64,000 nt of DNA from Mycobacterium sp. (GCA_020438865.1 JAGQTU010000007.1:21039-85038); one strand, 5' to 3'; shown: positions 1 through 9,130, counted from the first letter of the stretch. Program-made: numbers and translations. The notes: generated by a model not told the origin, from the sequence alone.

Positions 1-825
1 GAGGTCGACGATCAGGCAGTGCGTCAGCGCCACCAGGGCGGACAGCTCGCGCAGGTTGGACACCCCGTCGAAGATGCGTACCTCGACGGTGCCCAGGTGC
101 GGCGAAGGCCGGATGTCCCAGCGGATTTCGTTGACATGATCGATGATGCCCGTGGTCTTCTGATCGTGCACGAACCGCTCGAACTCCCGCCAGGTCTGGA
201 ACTGGAACGGCAGCCCCGCGGTGGGCAACTGCTGGAACATCATCGACCGGTTGCTGGCGTAGCCGGTGTCCTCCCCGGCCCAGAACGGCGACGACGCCGA
301 CAGCGCCAGCAGGTGTGGGTAGTGGTTGAGCAGCGAGGAGATGATCGGCATCACCTTGTGCGCCGAGGAGATGCCGACGTGGACGTGCACGCCCCAGATC
401 AGCATCTGGCGCCCCCACCACTGGGTGCGCTTGATCAGTTCGGCGTAGCGGGGGGCGTCGGTGAGCTTCTGCGTCGACCACTGCGCGAACGGGTGCGTGC
501 CCGCGCAGAACAATTCCATGCCGCGGTCGCTGACGATGTCGTGCGCCGACACCAGGGTGGAGTGCAGGTCGGCCATCGCCTCGGGCACCGTCTCGCAGAT
601 ACCGGTGACCACCTCGATGGTGTTGCGCAGCAGTTCCTTGTGCACGTGCGGGCTCTCGCCGACCTCGGCGATCACCGCCGTCGCCTCGTTGCTCAGGTCG
701 CCGGTGGCCTTGTCGACCAGCGCGAACTCCCACTCCACGCCCAGGGTTGGCCGGGGCGACCCGGCGAAGTCGATGCGCGCGGCCGCCCGTTTACCGGGGG
801 ATGTGCTAGCCGGAGGTGAGGACAC
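1..825 (-). CDS. YbdK-type carboxylate-amine ligase (glutamate-cysteine ligase family), 3' end outside window
   Basis: The C-terminal part lies beyond position 1; 275 codons are visible. The frame opens with GTG at 825-823, inside the end of the upstream SodC-like gene, so the two overlap by 20 bases and are probably translationally coupled. The N-terminal region carries RPTLGVEWEFALVD, the glutamate-binding strand of the GCS2 family, then HVHVGIS and FQTWREFE. It is the counterpart of Rv0433. Known members make a weak gamma-glutamyl-cysteine-like bond in vitro; the physiological substrate is unclear, so I avoid naming it gshA. The GTG start is inferred from coupling and could lie a few codons away. 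Confidence 0.85.
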   Translation of the reverse strand, partial: MSSPPASTSPGKRAAARIDFAGSPRPTLGVEWEFALVDKATGDLSNEATAVIAEVGESPHVHKELLRNTIEVVTGICETVPEAMADLHSTLVSAHDIVSDRGMELFCAGTHPFAQWSTQKLTDAPRYAELIKRTQWWGRQMLIWGVHVHVGISSAHKVMPIISSLLNHYPHLLALSASSPFWAGEDTGYASNRSMMFQQLPTAGLPFQFQTWREFERFVHDQKTTGIIDHVNEIRWDIRPSPHLGTVEVRIFDGVSNLRELSALVALTHCLIVDL

Positions 826-1408
826 CGCACGCCACGCGCTTGGCGGCGCCGCCGGCGGGCTGCGTGGTCTGATCGGCGACCGTCTCGGACTTGTCGTAGA
901 TCACCAGCGCCGACTTGTCCCCGTCGAGCAGCTCGTCCTCCTTCAGGACGTCGCTGGTGGTGACGAGCATGCCGGTGCCGTCGGCGCCGATCTGCAGGGG
1001 TACCAGCTGGCTGTTCGGCGCGACCGGATCACCGGCGGACGCGAAGTCGCCCTCGCACTTCCCGACGGAGGTCAGCTGCAGGTTGTGCAGGCCCGGGGCG
1101 AGCTTGCCCGCGCCGGTGGTCTGCACGGTGACCTTGGCGACCTTCTCGTTGAAGTCGATGGTCGCCGCCGCGAGCTGGGCGCCGTCCGGGCCGGCGATGA
1201 TGGCGTGGATGGTCTTCTTCTCGACCGTCACCTGCTCGTTCTCGGGCACCGCCGGAGCCGACGGGTCGGGCGAACCGGTCCAGATCGGCGGGGTGGTGCC
1301 CGGCTGCGTCGCGACGGGCTCGTTGGGCGAGCAGGCGGCGAGCAGCGCGACGGGCGCGACGAGCAGGACGGCGGCGGCAGTTTTCAGCTGGCTGAGCGGC
1401 TTAACCAT
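806..1408 (-). CDS. SodC-like lipoprotein without metal ligands (probable pseudoenzyme)
   Basis: This 200-residue protein has a lipoprotein signal with lipobox LAAC (Cys26) and sits where M. tuberculosis has sodC (Rv0432). The fold landmarks of periplasmic Cu/Zn superoxide dismutase are present: GKLAPGLH, VGKCE (Cys118), GMLVTT, and the C-terminal KRVACGV (Cys194, disulfide partner). The copper motif HxH is replaced (Gln111 and Thr113), the zinc-loop histidines are deleted, and the last copper ligand is Tyr171. Only His108, matching a structural His, remains. Dismutase activity is therefore unlikely. The frame is intact, which argues for a retained non-catalytic role. A GTG three codons upstream (1417) is an alternative start. 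The stop codon lies inside the following ligase gene. Confidence 0.85.
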   Translation of the reverse strand: MVKPLSQLKTAAAVLLVAPVALLAACSPNEPVATQPGTTPPIWTGSPDPSAPAVPENEQVTVEKKTIHAIIAGPDGAQLAAATIDFNEKVAKVTVQTTGAGKLAPGLHNLQLTSVGKCEGDFASAGDPVAPNSQLVPLQIGADGTGMLVTTSDVLKEDELLDGDKSALVIYDKSETVADQTTQPAGGAAKRVACGVLTSG

Positions 1409-1418
1409 GGGAGGCACT

Positions 1419-1877
1419 CTATCCGGTCACCAGAACGATCACGCCCGGAGGCTGCTCGGCGATTTCCGGAATTCGTGGCTGCACCGGTACGTCGAGGACC
1501 TTGGCGACCGCCTCGGCGGCGGCCTGCTCGCCGGCGGTGGTGCCGTAGTACACCGTCGTCGCCGTCACCTCCGACGCGGTGAGGTTGCCGGTCTCGGTGA
1601 CGTTCCAGCCCGCCTCGCGCAGCCGGTCACCGGTGCGGGCGGCCACCCCCTCGTCGCTGCTGACGTTGAAAACCCGCACGTCAGCCTTGGGCGCGGGAGC
1701 CGCGGACGTCTTGGAGGTGGTGGTGGTCACGGTGGTGGCCGACGAGTCGTCGCTGGAATCGTTGCCCGAGCCCATGGCCTGGAAGCCGACCAGCAGGAAA
1801 ATCACTCCCAGGAACAGCAGCACCATCACCATGGCGCGCAGGGGCAGCCCGGAGGAGTCGGGAACGCGCTCGTTCAT
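1419..1877 (-). CDS. LytR C-terminal domain membrane protein (Rv0431-like)
   Basis: A short basic N-terminus is followed by one strong transmembrane segment (about residues 15-35), a Ser/Thr-rich linker, and an extracytoplasmic LytR_C domain (about 70-150) with the typical VRVFNVSSDEGVAART opening. It matches M. tuberculosis Rv0431, once annotated as tuberculin-related peptide. LytR_C domains accompany cell-envelope ligases, but this protein has no LCP catalytic domain, so its role is unknown. The gene lies between the DUF3263 gene and the SodC-like gene on the same strand with short gaps, consistent with one operon. ATG at 1877 was chosen over GTG at 1886. Confidence 0.85.
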   Translation of the reverse strand: MNERVPDSSGLPLRAMVMVLLFLGVIFLLVGFQAMGSGNDSSDDSSATTVTTTTSKTSAAPAPKADVRVFNVSSDEGVAARTGDRLREAGWNVTETGNLTASEVTATTVYYGTTAGEQAAAEAVAKVLDVPVQPRIPEIAEQPPGVIVLVTG

Positions 1878-1940
1878 CGGGCCCACTGTAACTGCGGTCG
1901 GTCGCCCCCCGCGAAAGCGCTCATCGCGGATCCGGCGGAA

Positions 1941-2249
1941 TCAGGGAACCTCGAAGCCCAGCCGACGTGCGGCGCGCGCCTTTTGCCTACTGGCCCGCAG
2001 CCGGCGCAGCCGCTTGACCAGCATCGGGTCCGCCGCGAGCGCCTCGGGACGGTCCACGAGCGCGTTGAGCACCTGGTAGTAGCGCGTCGCCGACATCGAG
2101 AACAGCTCGCGAATCGCCTCTTCCTTGGCACCGGCGTACTTCCACCACTGCCGCTCGAACGCCAGGATGTCGTATTCGCGGCGGGTCAGACCATCGGGCA
2201 GCTCGGCGTCGTCATTCGACCGCTCGGCCCGTGCGATGGCGCCGTCCAT
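1941..2249 (-). CDS. DUF3263 family small protein (Rv0430-like)
   Basis: A 102-residue basic protein whose core [19 protein letters not shown] and [15 protein letters not shown], with a C-terminal arginine-rich tail, is almost invariant in mycobacteria. The pattern suggests a small helix-turn-helix DNA-binding protein, but this is inference. The start at [10 protein letters not shown] was chosen because it matches the known family length; the frame remains open upstream to 2312. It is the first gene of the leftward set and is divergent from def, with 127 bases between the starts. Confidence 0.85.
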   Translation of the reverse strand: MDGAIARAERSNDDAELPDGLTRREYDILAFERQWWKYAGAKEEAIRELFSMSATRYYQVLNALVDRPEALAADPMLVKRLRRLRASRQKARAARRLGFEVP

Positions 2250-2376
2250 TTCGACCTGTGGGCCCTTTCCACGATCTGCACTGACATCCGGAGTGGTTCG
2301 GCGCTCATTCAATCACGTCGTCCAGCGTTGGGACGGCACCCGACCCCGCGCGTCGGCTGACTTAAGCTTGCCGTTC

Positions 2377-2970
2377 ATGGCCGTCCGACCGATTGTGATC
2401 CTGGGTGACCCCGTTCTGCACAGCCCGACCAGCCCGGTGCCGGTCGGGCCGGACGGAGCCCTGCCCGCCGATCTGGCTGACCTGATCAAGGACATGTACG
2501 ACACCATGGACGCCGCCAACGGAGTGGGCTTGGCGGCCAACCAGATCGGGGTGGGCCTCCGGGTGTTCGTCTTCGATTGCGCCGACGACCGCGGCATGTC
2601 CTCGCGCCGGCGCGGCGTCGTGGTCAATCCGGTGCTCGAGACCTCCGAGATCCCGGAGACGATGCCCGACCCGGACAACGACGATGAGGGTTGTCTGTCG
2701 GTGCCGGGCGAGTCGTTCCCCTGCGGACGGGCGTCGTGGGCGCGGGTGACCGGCCTGGACGCCGACGGGGCGGCGATCACGCTCGAAGGTCACGGGTTGT
2801 TCGCCCGGATGTTGCAGCACGAGACCGGGCATCTCGACGGTTTCCTCTACGTGGACAAGCTGATCGGCCGGCACGCCCGCGCCGCGAGGCGGTCCGTGAA
2901 GTCGCACGGCTGGGGGGTGCCGGGGCTGTCGTGGACGCCGGGCGAGGTGCCCGACCCGTTCGGCCACTGA
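2377..2970 (+). CDS. def: peptide deformylase
   Basis: A cytoplasmic metalloenzyme that removes the formyl group from nascent N-terminal methionine. All three family motifs are present in the 197 residues: [10 protein letters not shown] (motif 1), EGCLSVPGE with the metal-binding Cys (motif 2), and [10 protein letters not shown] with the HExxH metal site (motif 3). A methionine- and arginine-containing insertion between motifs 1 and 2 is typical of the mycobacterial enzyme. It is the counterpart of Rv0429c, 4 bases from the next gene. ATG at 2377 gives the family N-terminus [13 protein letters not shown]; the frame is open farther upstream but not conserved there. Confidence 0.95.
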   Translation: MAVRPIVILGDPVLHSPTSPVPVGPDGALPADLADLIKDMYDTMDAANGVGLAANQIGVGLRVFVFDCADDRGMSSRRRGVVVNPVLETSEIPETMPDPDNDDEGCLSVPGESFPCGRASWARVTGLDADGAAITLEGHGLFARMLQHETGHLDGFLYVDKLIGRHARAARRSVKSHGWGVPGLSWTPGEVPDPFGH

Positions 2971-2974
2971 GCCG

Positions 2975-3877
2975 ATGATTCCGTCGGTCGGCAGCCGGGT
3001 CAGCATTCGCCACCGCCTGCCCACCGGAGAGTTCACCGACGTCATCGGGCACCTGCTGGCGTTGACCCCGAACGTGGTTGTGCGCTCGAAGTCCGGTGAA
3101 CTGGTCGAGATCTCGCGCGACGATGTGGTGGCGATGCGCGAGCTGAGCCATCGGCCGGTGCGCGCCTCGGAAATTCGCGCGCTGGAGCACGCCGCCGCGC
3201 TGGCCTGGCCGGGCACCGAGCAGCACTGGCAGGACGGCTGGCTGCTGCGCGCCGCGGGCGGCTACACCAGCCGCGCGAATTCCGCTGTGCCGCTGGACTT
3301 TGCGGTCACGGTCGCGACCCTGCCGGCGATCGTCGACTGGTATGCCCGGCGCGGCCTGCCGCCGTGGCTGGCGCTGCCGGACCGGTTGGTCCCGGTGCGC
3401 GGGCTCGGCGGCGGCGCGGGCGTCAAGCAGACCCGGGTGATGGTCGCCGACCTGCCCGAGACCACCACCGTCGCCGGCACGGTCCTGCTGGACCGGCCCG
3501 ACGCGGCGTGGCTGGCCCGCTACGGCCGCGACGTCCCGCCCGCGGTGCTCACCGCGGTGGTCGACGGCGAGGTGGTGTTCGCCACCGCCGCGGACGCGGC
3601 GGTCGGACGCGGCGCGGTGACGACGGCCCCGGATGGCACGCGCTGGCTTGGCATTTCGGCCGTTCACGTCCCGGGCGAGCACCGCAGGCGCGGCCACGCC
3701 CGGGCGCTGTGCCGGGCCCTGCTGGCGTGGGGCGCCGACCGCGGTGCCGAGCGGGTCTACGTGCAGGTGCTGACCGACAACGCCGCCGCCATCGCGCTGT
3801 ACGCCTCGCTGGGCTTCGGCCTGCACCATCATCATCGCTACGTCGATGCCCGCGACCTGATCGCCCGTAGGGTGTAG
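2975..3877 (+). CDS. GNAT acetyltransferase, CG3035-type N-acetylglutamate synthase family
   Basis: The 300-residue protein has an N-terminal SH3-like barrel (about 1-55, starting VGSRVSIRHRLPTG) and a C-terminal GNAT domain with the acetyl-CoA loop VPGEHRRRGHARALCRALL (about 230-250) followed by the beta-bulge region VYVQVLTDNAAAIALYASLGF. It is the counterpart of Rv0428c. In Corynebacterium glutamicum the relative Cg3035 supplies N-acetylglutamate for arginine synthesis; applying that role here is inference. It lies 4 bases after def and 3 bases before xthA, so the three are likely co-transcribed. Confidence 0.85.
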   Translation: MIPSVGSRVSIRHRLPTGEFTDVIGHLLALTPNVVVRSKSGELVEISRDDVVAMRELSHRPVRASEIRALEHAAALAWPGTEQHWQDGWLLRAAGGYTSRANSAVPLDFAVTVATLPAIVDWYARRGLPPWLALPDRLVPVRGLGGGAGVKQTRVMVADLPETTTVAGTVLLDRPDAAWLARYGRDVPPAVLTAVVDGEVVFATAADAAVGRGAVTTAPDGTRWLGISAVHVPGEHRRRGHARALCRALLAWGADRGAERVYVQVLTDNAAAIALYASLGFGLHHHHRYVDARDLIARRV

Positions 3878-3880
3878 GAC

Positions 3881-4711
3881 ATGCCCGCCGACGTCCTGCG
3901 CCTGGCCACCTGGAACGTGAATTCGATTCGCGCCCGGGTGGACCGCGTCGTCGACTGGCTGCAACGCGGCGACGTCGACGTGCTGGCGATGCAGGAGACC
4001 AAGTGCTCCGACGACCAGTTCCCGGCCATGCCGTTCGTGGCGGCCGGCTACGAGGTGGTGCACTGCGGGTTCAACCAGTGGAACGGGGTGGCGATCGCGT
4101 CGCGGGTCGGCCTCGACGATGTGCAGGCGGGTTTCGAGGGCCAGCCGACCTGGAGCAAGGACGGCGCCGATCCCGCTGCGGAGGCTCGCGCCTTGGGTGC
4201 CACCTGCGCGGGGGTTCGGGTGTGGAGCCTGTATGTTCCGAACGGTCGCACGCTGGCCGATCCGCACTACCGGTACAAGCTGGAATGGCTTGCCGCGCTC
4301 CGGGATACCGCGGAAACCTGGCTGCACGACGACCCCGACGCGCCAGTGGCGCTGGTCGGCGACTGGAACATCGCGCCCACCGACGAAGACGTTTGGGATA
4401 TGGCGGTTTTCGACGGCGCAACCCACGTCTCCGAGCCGGAGCGCAAGGCGTTCAACGCCATCGTCGACGCCCGGTTCACCGATGTGGTGCGGCCGTACAC
4501 CCCCGGGCCCGGGGTGTACACCTATTGGGACTACACGCAGCTGGCGTTCCAGAAGCGACGCGGGATGCGCATCGACTTCATCCTCGGCTCACCCGGGCTG
4601 GCGCAGCGGGTGGTGCACGCCGAGATCGTCAAGGACGAACGCCGCCCCGGCAAGAAGGGCGATCCGTCACCCAGCGATCACGCGCCCGTGCTGGTCGATC
4701 TGCGGCGTTGA
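3881..4711 (+). CDS. xthA: exodeoxyribonuclease III (AP endonuclease)
   Basis: A 276-residue EEP-fold nuclease of base excision repair. Visible motifs are TWNVNSIRARVDRV, QETKCSDDQFP (metal-binding Glu), the catalytic LVGDWNIAPTDEDVWD, RIDFILGSPGL, and the C-terminal SDHAPVLVDL with the catalytic His. It is the counterpart of Rv0427c. It is the last gene of the def-GNAT-xthA set and is followed by a strong hairpin. ATG at 3881 gives a start directly before the first conserved strand. Confidence 0.95.
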   Translation: MPADVLRLATWNVNSIRARVDRVVDWLQRGDVDVLAMQETKCSDDQFPAMPFVAAGYEVVHCGFNQWNGVAIASRVGLDDVQAGFEGQPTWSKDGADPAAEARALGATCAGVRVWSLYVPNGRTLADPHYRYKLEWLAALRDTAETWLHDDPDAPVALVGDWNIAPTDEDVWDMAVFDGATHVSEPERKAFNAIVDARFTDVVRPYTPGPGVYTYWDYTQLAFQKRRGMRIDFILGSPGLAQRVVHAEIVKDERRPGKKGDPSPSDHAPVLVDLRR

Positions 4712-4720
4712 TCCAGAGCC

Positions 4721-4753
4721 CACGCACACGTTGTGCGAGTGCGGGTGTGCGTG
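4721..4753. terminator. hairpin between convergent genes, probable bidirectional terminator
   Basis: Perfect 9-base inverted arms CACGCACAC (4721-4729) and GTGTGCGTG (4745-4753) enclose a 15-base loop. The hairpin starts 10 bases after the xthA stop and ends 20 bases before the stop of the oppositely oriented oxidoreductase gene. There is no U-tract, which is usual for mycobacterial terminators. Confidence 0.6.
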
Positions 4754-4773
4754 AGGTCTGACTCAACGCAAAG

Positions 4774-5787
4774 TCAGCTGGGCTCGTTGATCTTCACCAG
4801 CATCTTGCCGATGTTGGCCCCGGTGAACAGACCGTTGAGCGCCTCGACGCAGCTCTCCAGGCCGTCGAGCACGGTCTCGCGGTGCACCAGCTTGCCCTCG
4901 GCCTCCCAGCGGCGCAGGTCGGCGTAGGCGTCCTCGAAGCGCTCCCACATGTCCAGGGCGTTGAAGCCCTGCATCGAGGCCGTCTTCGACAGCAGGTTGA
5001 CGTAGTTGGCCGGGCCGGGATGCTCGCCGGTGAGGTAACTGGAGATCACCCCGCACAGCACCACCCGCGCCTTCATCGCGAGCCGGCCGAGCACGGCGTC
5101 GAGGATCGGTCCGCCGACATTGTCGAAGTAGACGTTGACGCCCTTGGGGCAGTGCTGCTTGAGTGCGGCCCGCACATCTTCGTTCTTGTAGTCGATGCAG
5201 GCGTCGAAGCCGAAGTCCTCGACGACGGCCTTGCACTTCTCCGGCCCGCCGGCGATGCCGACGACCCGCGCGCCGGCGATCTTGGCGATCTGTCCGGCCA
5301 CCGAGCCGGTGGCCCCGGCCGCCGCGGAGACGACGACGGTCTCGCCCTCCCGTGGGCGCCCGATGTCGGTCATGCCCATGTAGGCGGTGGCGCCGGTCGG
5401 TCCGTACATGCTCATCACCGCCAGCTGGTCGCTGCCCGGCGTCACCGGGGTGGCGAAGACGTCGTCGCGGATGATGCTGTAGTCCTGGAAGCCGGTCAGC
5501 GTGGTGACGACGTCGCCGACCTTGAACGCGTCGCAGCGGGTCTCGACGACCTCACCGATCCCGGCCGCGCGGATGACCTCACCGATCTGCACCGGCGGCA
5601 GATAGCCGGGCTGGTCGTTGAGCCAGGTGCGGGCCGCGGCGTCGAGGCCGACGTAGGTGGTGCGCAGCAGCGCCTCCCCGTCGGCGGGTGTCGGTGCCGG
5701 GGTGGACACCAACTCGGTGTCCTCGGGTTGCACCAGCGCGGTCGGGCGGCGGCGCAGCAGGATCTGGCGGTTCTGCAAAGCGGGCAC
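4774..5787 (-). CDS. NADPH-dependent medium-chain oxidoreductase (curcumin/prostaglandin reductase-like)
   Basis: A 337-residue MDR-superfamily enzyme lacking zinc ligands. The N-terminal catalytic domain contains YVGLDAAARTWLNDQPGYLPPVQIGEVIRA, typical of the CurA / leukotriene B4 12-hydroxydehydrogenase branch. The Rossmann part carries VVSAAAGATGSVAGQIAKI and the NADPH-selecting GIAGGPEKCK. The expected reaction is reduction of an alpha,beta-unsaturated carbonyl compound; the substrate is unknown. It starts with GTG at 5787. The downstream end faces xthA across a hairpin. No close functional partner is evident. Confidence 0.85.
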   Translation of the reverse strand: MPALQNRQILLRRRPTALVQPEDTELVSTPAPTPADGEALLRTTYVGLDAAARTWLNDQPGYLPPVQIGEVIRAAGIGEVVETRCDAFKVGDVVTTLTGFQDYSIIRDDVFATPVTPGSDQLAVMSMYGPTGATAYMGMTDIGRPREGETVVVSAAAGATGSVAGQIAKIAGARVVGIAGGPEKCKAVVEDFGFDACIDYKNEDVRAALKQHCPKGVNVYFDNVGGPILDAVLGRLAMKARVVLCGVISSYLTGEHPGPANYVNLLSKTASMQGFNALDMWERFEDAYADLRRWEAEGKLVHRETVLDGLESCVEALNGLFTGANIGKMLVKINEPS

Positions 5788-5837
5788 GGACAGTGAAACT
5801 ACCCAACGCAGCGGCGCTTTCGTGGGCGGTTGCGGGT

Positions 5838-7094
5838 TCAGCCGTAGACGACGGCCGCGGTGAGCGCGGCGCCGAAAACCAGCGACGGCACCGCCATCGC
5901 GGCGAGGAACCCGAGCCCGAAGCGGCGGCCGCCCGCGGTGAAGGCCAGCACGGTCTTGACGATCAGGTTGGAACCGAGCGCGGCGGCGACGGAGACGAGC
6001 GCGGTGTCGACGGTGATATCCCCCTTCGCGGCGAGGCTGGCCGCCGCGACCGAGCCCGCGTGGGCGTCGGCGAGGCCCGCCGCGAAGGCGGCCAGCACGG
6101 CGCCGCGCGGCCCGAGCACGGCGGCGCCCCAGCGCCCGACCAGCAGCGCGCCGGTCAGCACGGCGGCCAGGATGAGCGCGGGGCGCAACGCGAACGGCCG
6201 GCCCTCCGGTATCGGGTGCGGCTCATCGGGCTCGGCGGCATCCTGGTCCCGCGCCCTCGATGCGCCCCGATAGACCATCGCTGCGACCACCAGGAGCACC
6301 AGCAGCCCGGCGAGGACCGGCAGCCACAACCGGCGCAGCACCTCGACATCGACGAGTCCGATCACCACGAGCAGTTGCACGAAGGTGGCCAGGCTGGCGA
6401 GCAACGCGCCGGCGAGCGGTGCCCGCAGGCCGGCGACCGTCCGGCTGACCCGGCCCATCGACGCCGTGGTCGCGGTGGCCGACACGAACCCGCCCGCCAG
6501 GCCGGTCACCAACAGCCCGCGTTGCGGGCCGAGAGCGCGTACCCCGATGTAGCCGACCCAGCCGATACCGGTGAGGAGCACCACCAGCAGCCAGATCTTC
6601 GCCGGGTTGAGCACACCGTAGGGACCGATCCCCTGGTCGGGCAGCAGCGGCAGGATCACGAACGCCACCACGAAGAACTTGATGGCGTCCTCGAGTTCGA
6701 CCTCGCTGACGATCTCGCGGGCGAAGCGGTGGATGCGCCCCTTGGACACCAGCAGGCCGGCAACGACCACGGCGAGCGCGACCGCCAACCCCGGCCGGGT
6801 GTAGGCGAGGGCGCCGAGGAGGTAGGCGACCACGGCGGCGATCTCGGTGGTGGTGCCAGGGTCGTCCGCGCTGGTGCGGAAGTACGCCAGCGCCAGCATC
6901 GCCACCACCCCGGCCAGCCCGACCACCACGGTCCAGGTGCCGAAATTGGCGGCGACGGCACCGACCAGTGCCAACAGGGCGAACGATCTGGATCCGGCGG
7001 GCAGTTCCCGGTGATGGCTGCGTTCGCGCTCGAAGCCGAGGAGCAGCCCGATGGCGAGCGCCACCAGGAACGGTTGGAGCTGCTGCCAATCCAT
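5838..7094 (-). CDS. MgtC/SapB-like membrane protein with DUF4010 domain
   Basis: A polytopic membrane protein of 418 residues with about 11-12 hydrophobic segments. The N-terminus LVALAIGLLLGFERERSHH matches the MgtC/SapB signature (GLLxGxER); the C-terminal two thirds (FFVVAFVILPLLPDQ, TGLAGGFVSATATTASM) match DUF4010. Function is unknown; MgtC relatives affect magnesium or envelope homeostasis. ATG at 7094 places the first TM directly after the start; an in-frame start at 7163 would add an unconserved basic leader. Confidence 0.8.
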   Translation of the reverse strand: MDWQQLQPFLVALAIGLLLGFERERSHHRELPAGSRSFALLALVGAVAANFGTWTVVVGLAGVVAMLALAYFRTSADDPGTTTEIAAVVAYLLGALAYTRPGLAVALAVVVAGLLVSKGRIHRFAREIVSEVELEDAIKFFVVAFVILPLLPDQGIGPYGVLNPAKIWLLVVLLTGIGWVGYIGVRALGPQRGLLVTGLAGGFVSATATTASMGRVSRTVAGLRAPLAGALLASLATFVQLLVVIGLVDVEVLRRLWLPVLAGLLVLLVVAAMVYRGASRARDQDAAEPDEPHPIPEGRPFALRPALILAAVLTGALLVGRWGAAVLGPRGAVLAAFAAGLADAHAGSVAAASLAAKGDITVDTALVSVAAALGSNLIVKTVLAFTAGGRRFGLGFLAAMAVPSLVFGAALTAAVVYG

Positions 7095-7237
7095 GACCGA
7101 CCCCCGCCCGCCAGACCACCGGACCGACCGCCCGATTCCGTTCGGTCCCATGATCGTAGACACGACGGGGTCAGCGGGCGATACGGCACCTGCCCCGGGG
7201 CCGGATCATCAAGAGCCGCAACGCCATCGGCGGGTGG

Positions 7238-8998
7238 CTACGCGTCGGTGTCGGCGCCGCCGTATCGGCCGGGGTTGAACAGCGAGGCGATCGCCCCGAT
7301 CACCATCATCAGCGCGGCGGCGCCGAAGACCACCACCAGACCGCTGTGGAAGGGCTCGATGATCAGGTTCGGGAAGAACGTCTTGCCGGTCAGCACCTCG
7401 GCGTTGACGCCGGGCTGCTGCAGCGCGTTGTGCGGTGCCAGCAGTTCGGCGATCGGGTTGTAGCCGAGGAACGCCGCGAACAGGCTGCCCACCGGTGGCA
7501 TGTTGGCCACCTCGTTGGCCACCGAGGCCGACACCCCCTGCTGCTGCAGCCCGCGGCTCATCGCGTCCGGCAGCGTGGCCGCCAGCCCGACGATCATCAG
7601 CGAGAAGAAGATGCCGATCGACAGCGACGAGCCCGCATTGAAGAACGTGGCCCGGACACCGGAGGCCGCACCGCGCTGCGAGGCCGGGACGCTGGACATG
7701 ATCGCCGCGGTGTTCGGCGCGGTGAAGATGCCGCCACCGAGCCCGTTGAGGAACACCAGCACCGCGAAGACCCAGTAGTTGAAGTTCACCGGGATCAGCA
7801 ACAGTGCCACGAAAGTCACCGCCATCAGCACCATGCCGCCGACGGTGAACGGCCGCGCACCGAACCGGTCGGCCAGCGAGCCGGCGATGGGCGCCGCCGC
7901 CAGAAAGCCGAAGGTGGCGGGCAGCAGGTAGATACCCGCCCACAGCGGGGTGGACTCAAAGCTGTAGCCGTGCAACGGAAGCCAGATGCCCTGCAGCCAG
8001 ATGATGAGCATGAACTGCAACCCGCCGCGGCCCACCGAGGACATCAGCCCGGCCAGGTTGCCCATCCCGAACGCCGCCGACCGGAACAGCCGGACGTCGA
8101 CCATGGGTTGCGGGACCCGGAGCTCGACGAGGCAGAACAGCGCCAGCAGCGCCAGGCCGCCGATGATGGCGGCGAGCACCTTCGGGTTGGTCCACCCAGT
8201 CGTCGAGCCGCCGTAGGGCTGGATCCCGTAGGTGATGCCGATGAGCAGAACGGTCAGGCCCACGCCGAAGGTGAGCGTGCCCGCCCAGTCCATCCGGCCG
8301 GGGCTACGCACACCGAGTTCCTTGAGCGAGCGCACGCTCCACAGGGTGCCGATGACGCCGATCGGCACGCCGACCCAGAAGATGGCCTGCCAGTGGATCT
8401 CGGAGAGCACCCCGCCGATCAGCAGGCCCAGGAACGAGCCGGAGACCGCCGCGACCATGTTCACGCCCAGCGCCATGCCGCGCTGATTGGACGGGAACGC
8501 GTCGGTGAGGATGGCCGACGACGAGGACATCAGCATCGCGCCGCCGACGCCCTGGACCACCCGCCACCCGATCAGCCAGATCGCCCCGCCGTCGAGGTGG
8601 AAGGGGTCGAAGGACAGCGCGATCGCGGCCAGCGTGAACACGACGAAGCCGATGTTGTACATCCGGACGCGGCCGAACATGTCGCCGAGCCGGCCGAACG
8701 GCACCACCAGCACGGCGGTCACCACCAAATAGCCCATCAGCATCCACAGCAGGTAGCTGACGTTGCCGGGGGCCAGCGGGTTGAGGCCGATGCCGCGGAA
8801 GATGGCGGGCAGTGAGATCAGCACGATCGAGGCGTTGACGGCGGCCAGCAGGATGCCCAGCGTGGTGTTGGACAGCACCACCCACTTGTAGTGCGGGTGG
8901 TCGTGATCCATCCGGCGGCGACGGCGGTCGGTCTCGGCCAGGGCCGCGTCGGGGGCGGGCGCGATGTCGGGGTTCGTCATCTCGGCTTCGGTCGTCAC
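7238..8998 (-). CDS. DHA2-type MFS drug exporter (14 TM)
   Basis: A large major facilitator with 14 expected TM helices and an N-terminal cytoplasmic tail rich in Arg and His. It contains the loop 2-3 motif GRLGDMFGRVRMYNIGF and motif C-like GVNMVAAVSGSFLGLLIGG, as in actinobacterial EmrB/QacA transporters, so drug or lipid export by proton antiport is likely. GTG at 8998 is preceded by GAGAG at a good distance; TTG at 9022 and ATG at 8980 are alternatives. It is divergent from the thiC riboswitch, across an A+T-rich promoter region (about 9055-9110). Confidence 0.85.
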   Translation of the reverse strand: MTTEAEMTNPDIAPAPDAALAETDRRRRRMDHDHPHYKWVVLSNTTLGILLAAVNASIVLISLPAIFRGIGLNPLAPGNVSYLLWMLMGYLVVTAVLVVPFGRLGDMFGRVRMYNIGFVVFTLAAIALSFDPFHLDGGAIWLIGWRVVQGVGGAMLMSSSSAILTDAFPSNQRGMALGVNMVAAVSGSFLGLLIGGVLSEIHWQAIFWVGVPIGVIGTLWSVRSLKELGVRSPGRMDWAGTLTFGVGLTVLLIGITYGIQPYGGSTTGWTNPKVLAAIIGGLALLALFCLVELRVPQPMVDVRLFRSAAFGMGNLAGLMSSVGRGGLQFMLIIWLQGIWLPLHGYSFESTPLWAGIYLLPATFGFLAAAPIAGSLADRFGARPFTVGGMVLMAVTFVALLLIPVNFNYWVFAVLVFLNGLGGGIFTAPNTAAIMSSVPASQRGAASGVRATFFNAGSSLSIGIFFSLMIVGLAATLPDAMSRGLQQQGVSASVANEVANMPPVGSLFAAFLGYNPIAELLAPHNALQQPGVNAEVLTGKTFFPNLIIEPFHSGLVVVFGAAALMMVIGAIASLFNPGRYGGADTDA

Positions 8999-9129
8999 GG
9001 AGCACTCTCGTTTCGTATGCAATCAGTTACGGGCATGCACAGGGCGCGGAAGGCGCAAACGCATATGTTAGCTATACAAATCATCGAAAGACCAATCGTT
9101 ATTCCCGCGCTACGTTGGGTACTGCAGGA
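8999..9129. promoter_or_regulatory. divergent promoter region between MFS exporter and thiC leader
   Basis: About 130 bases, markedly A+T rich around 9055-9110 compared with both neighbours. It must hold the promoter of the exporter (leftward) and that of the thiC transcript (rightward), because the aptamer begins at about 9131. I could not fix -10 boxes with confidence. Confidence 0.45.
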
Positions 9130-9130
9130 C

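Noticed and set aside
806-1408. Frameshift or assembly error as explanation for missing SodC ligands
   Set aside because: The frame is continuous from lipobox to the conserved C-terminus and substitutions affect several separate segments, so a single error cannot explain them.
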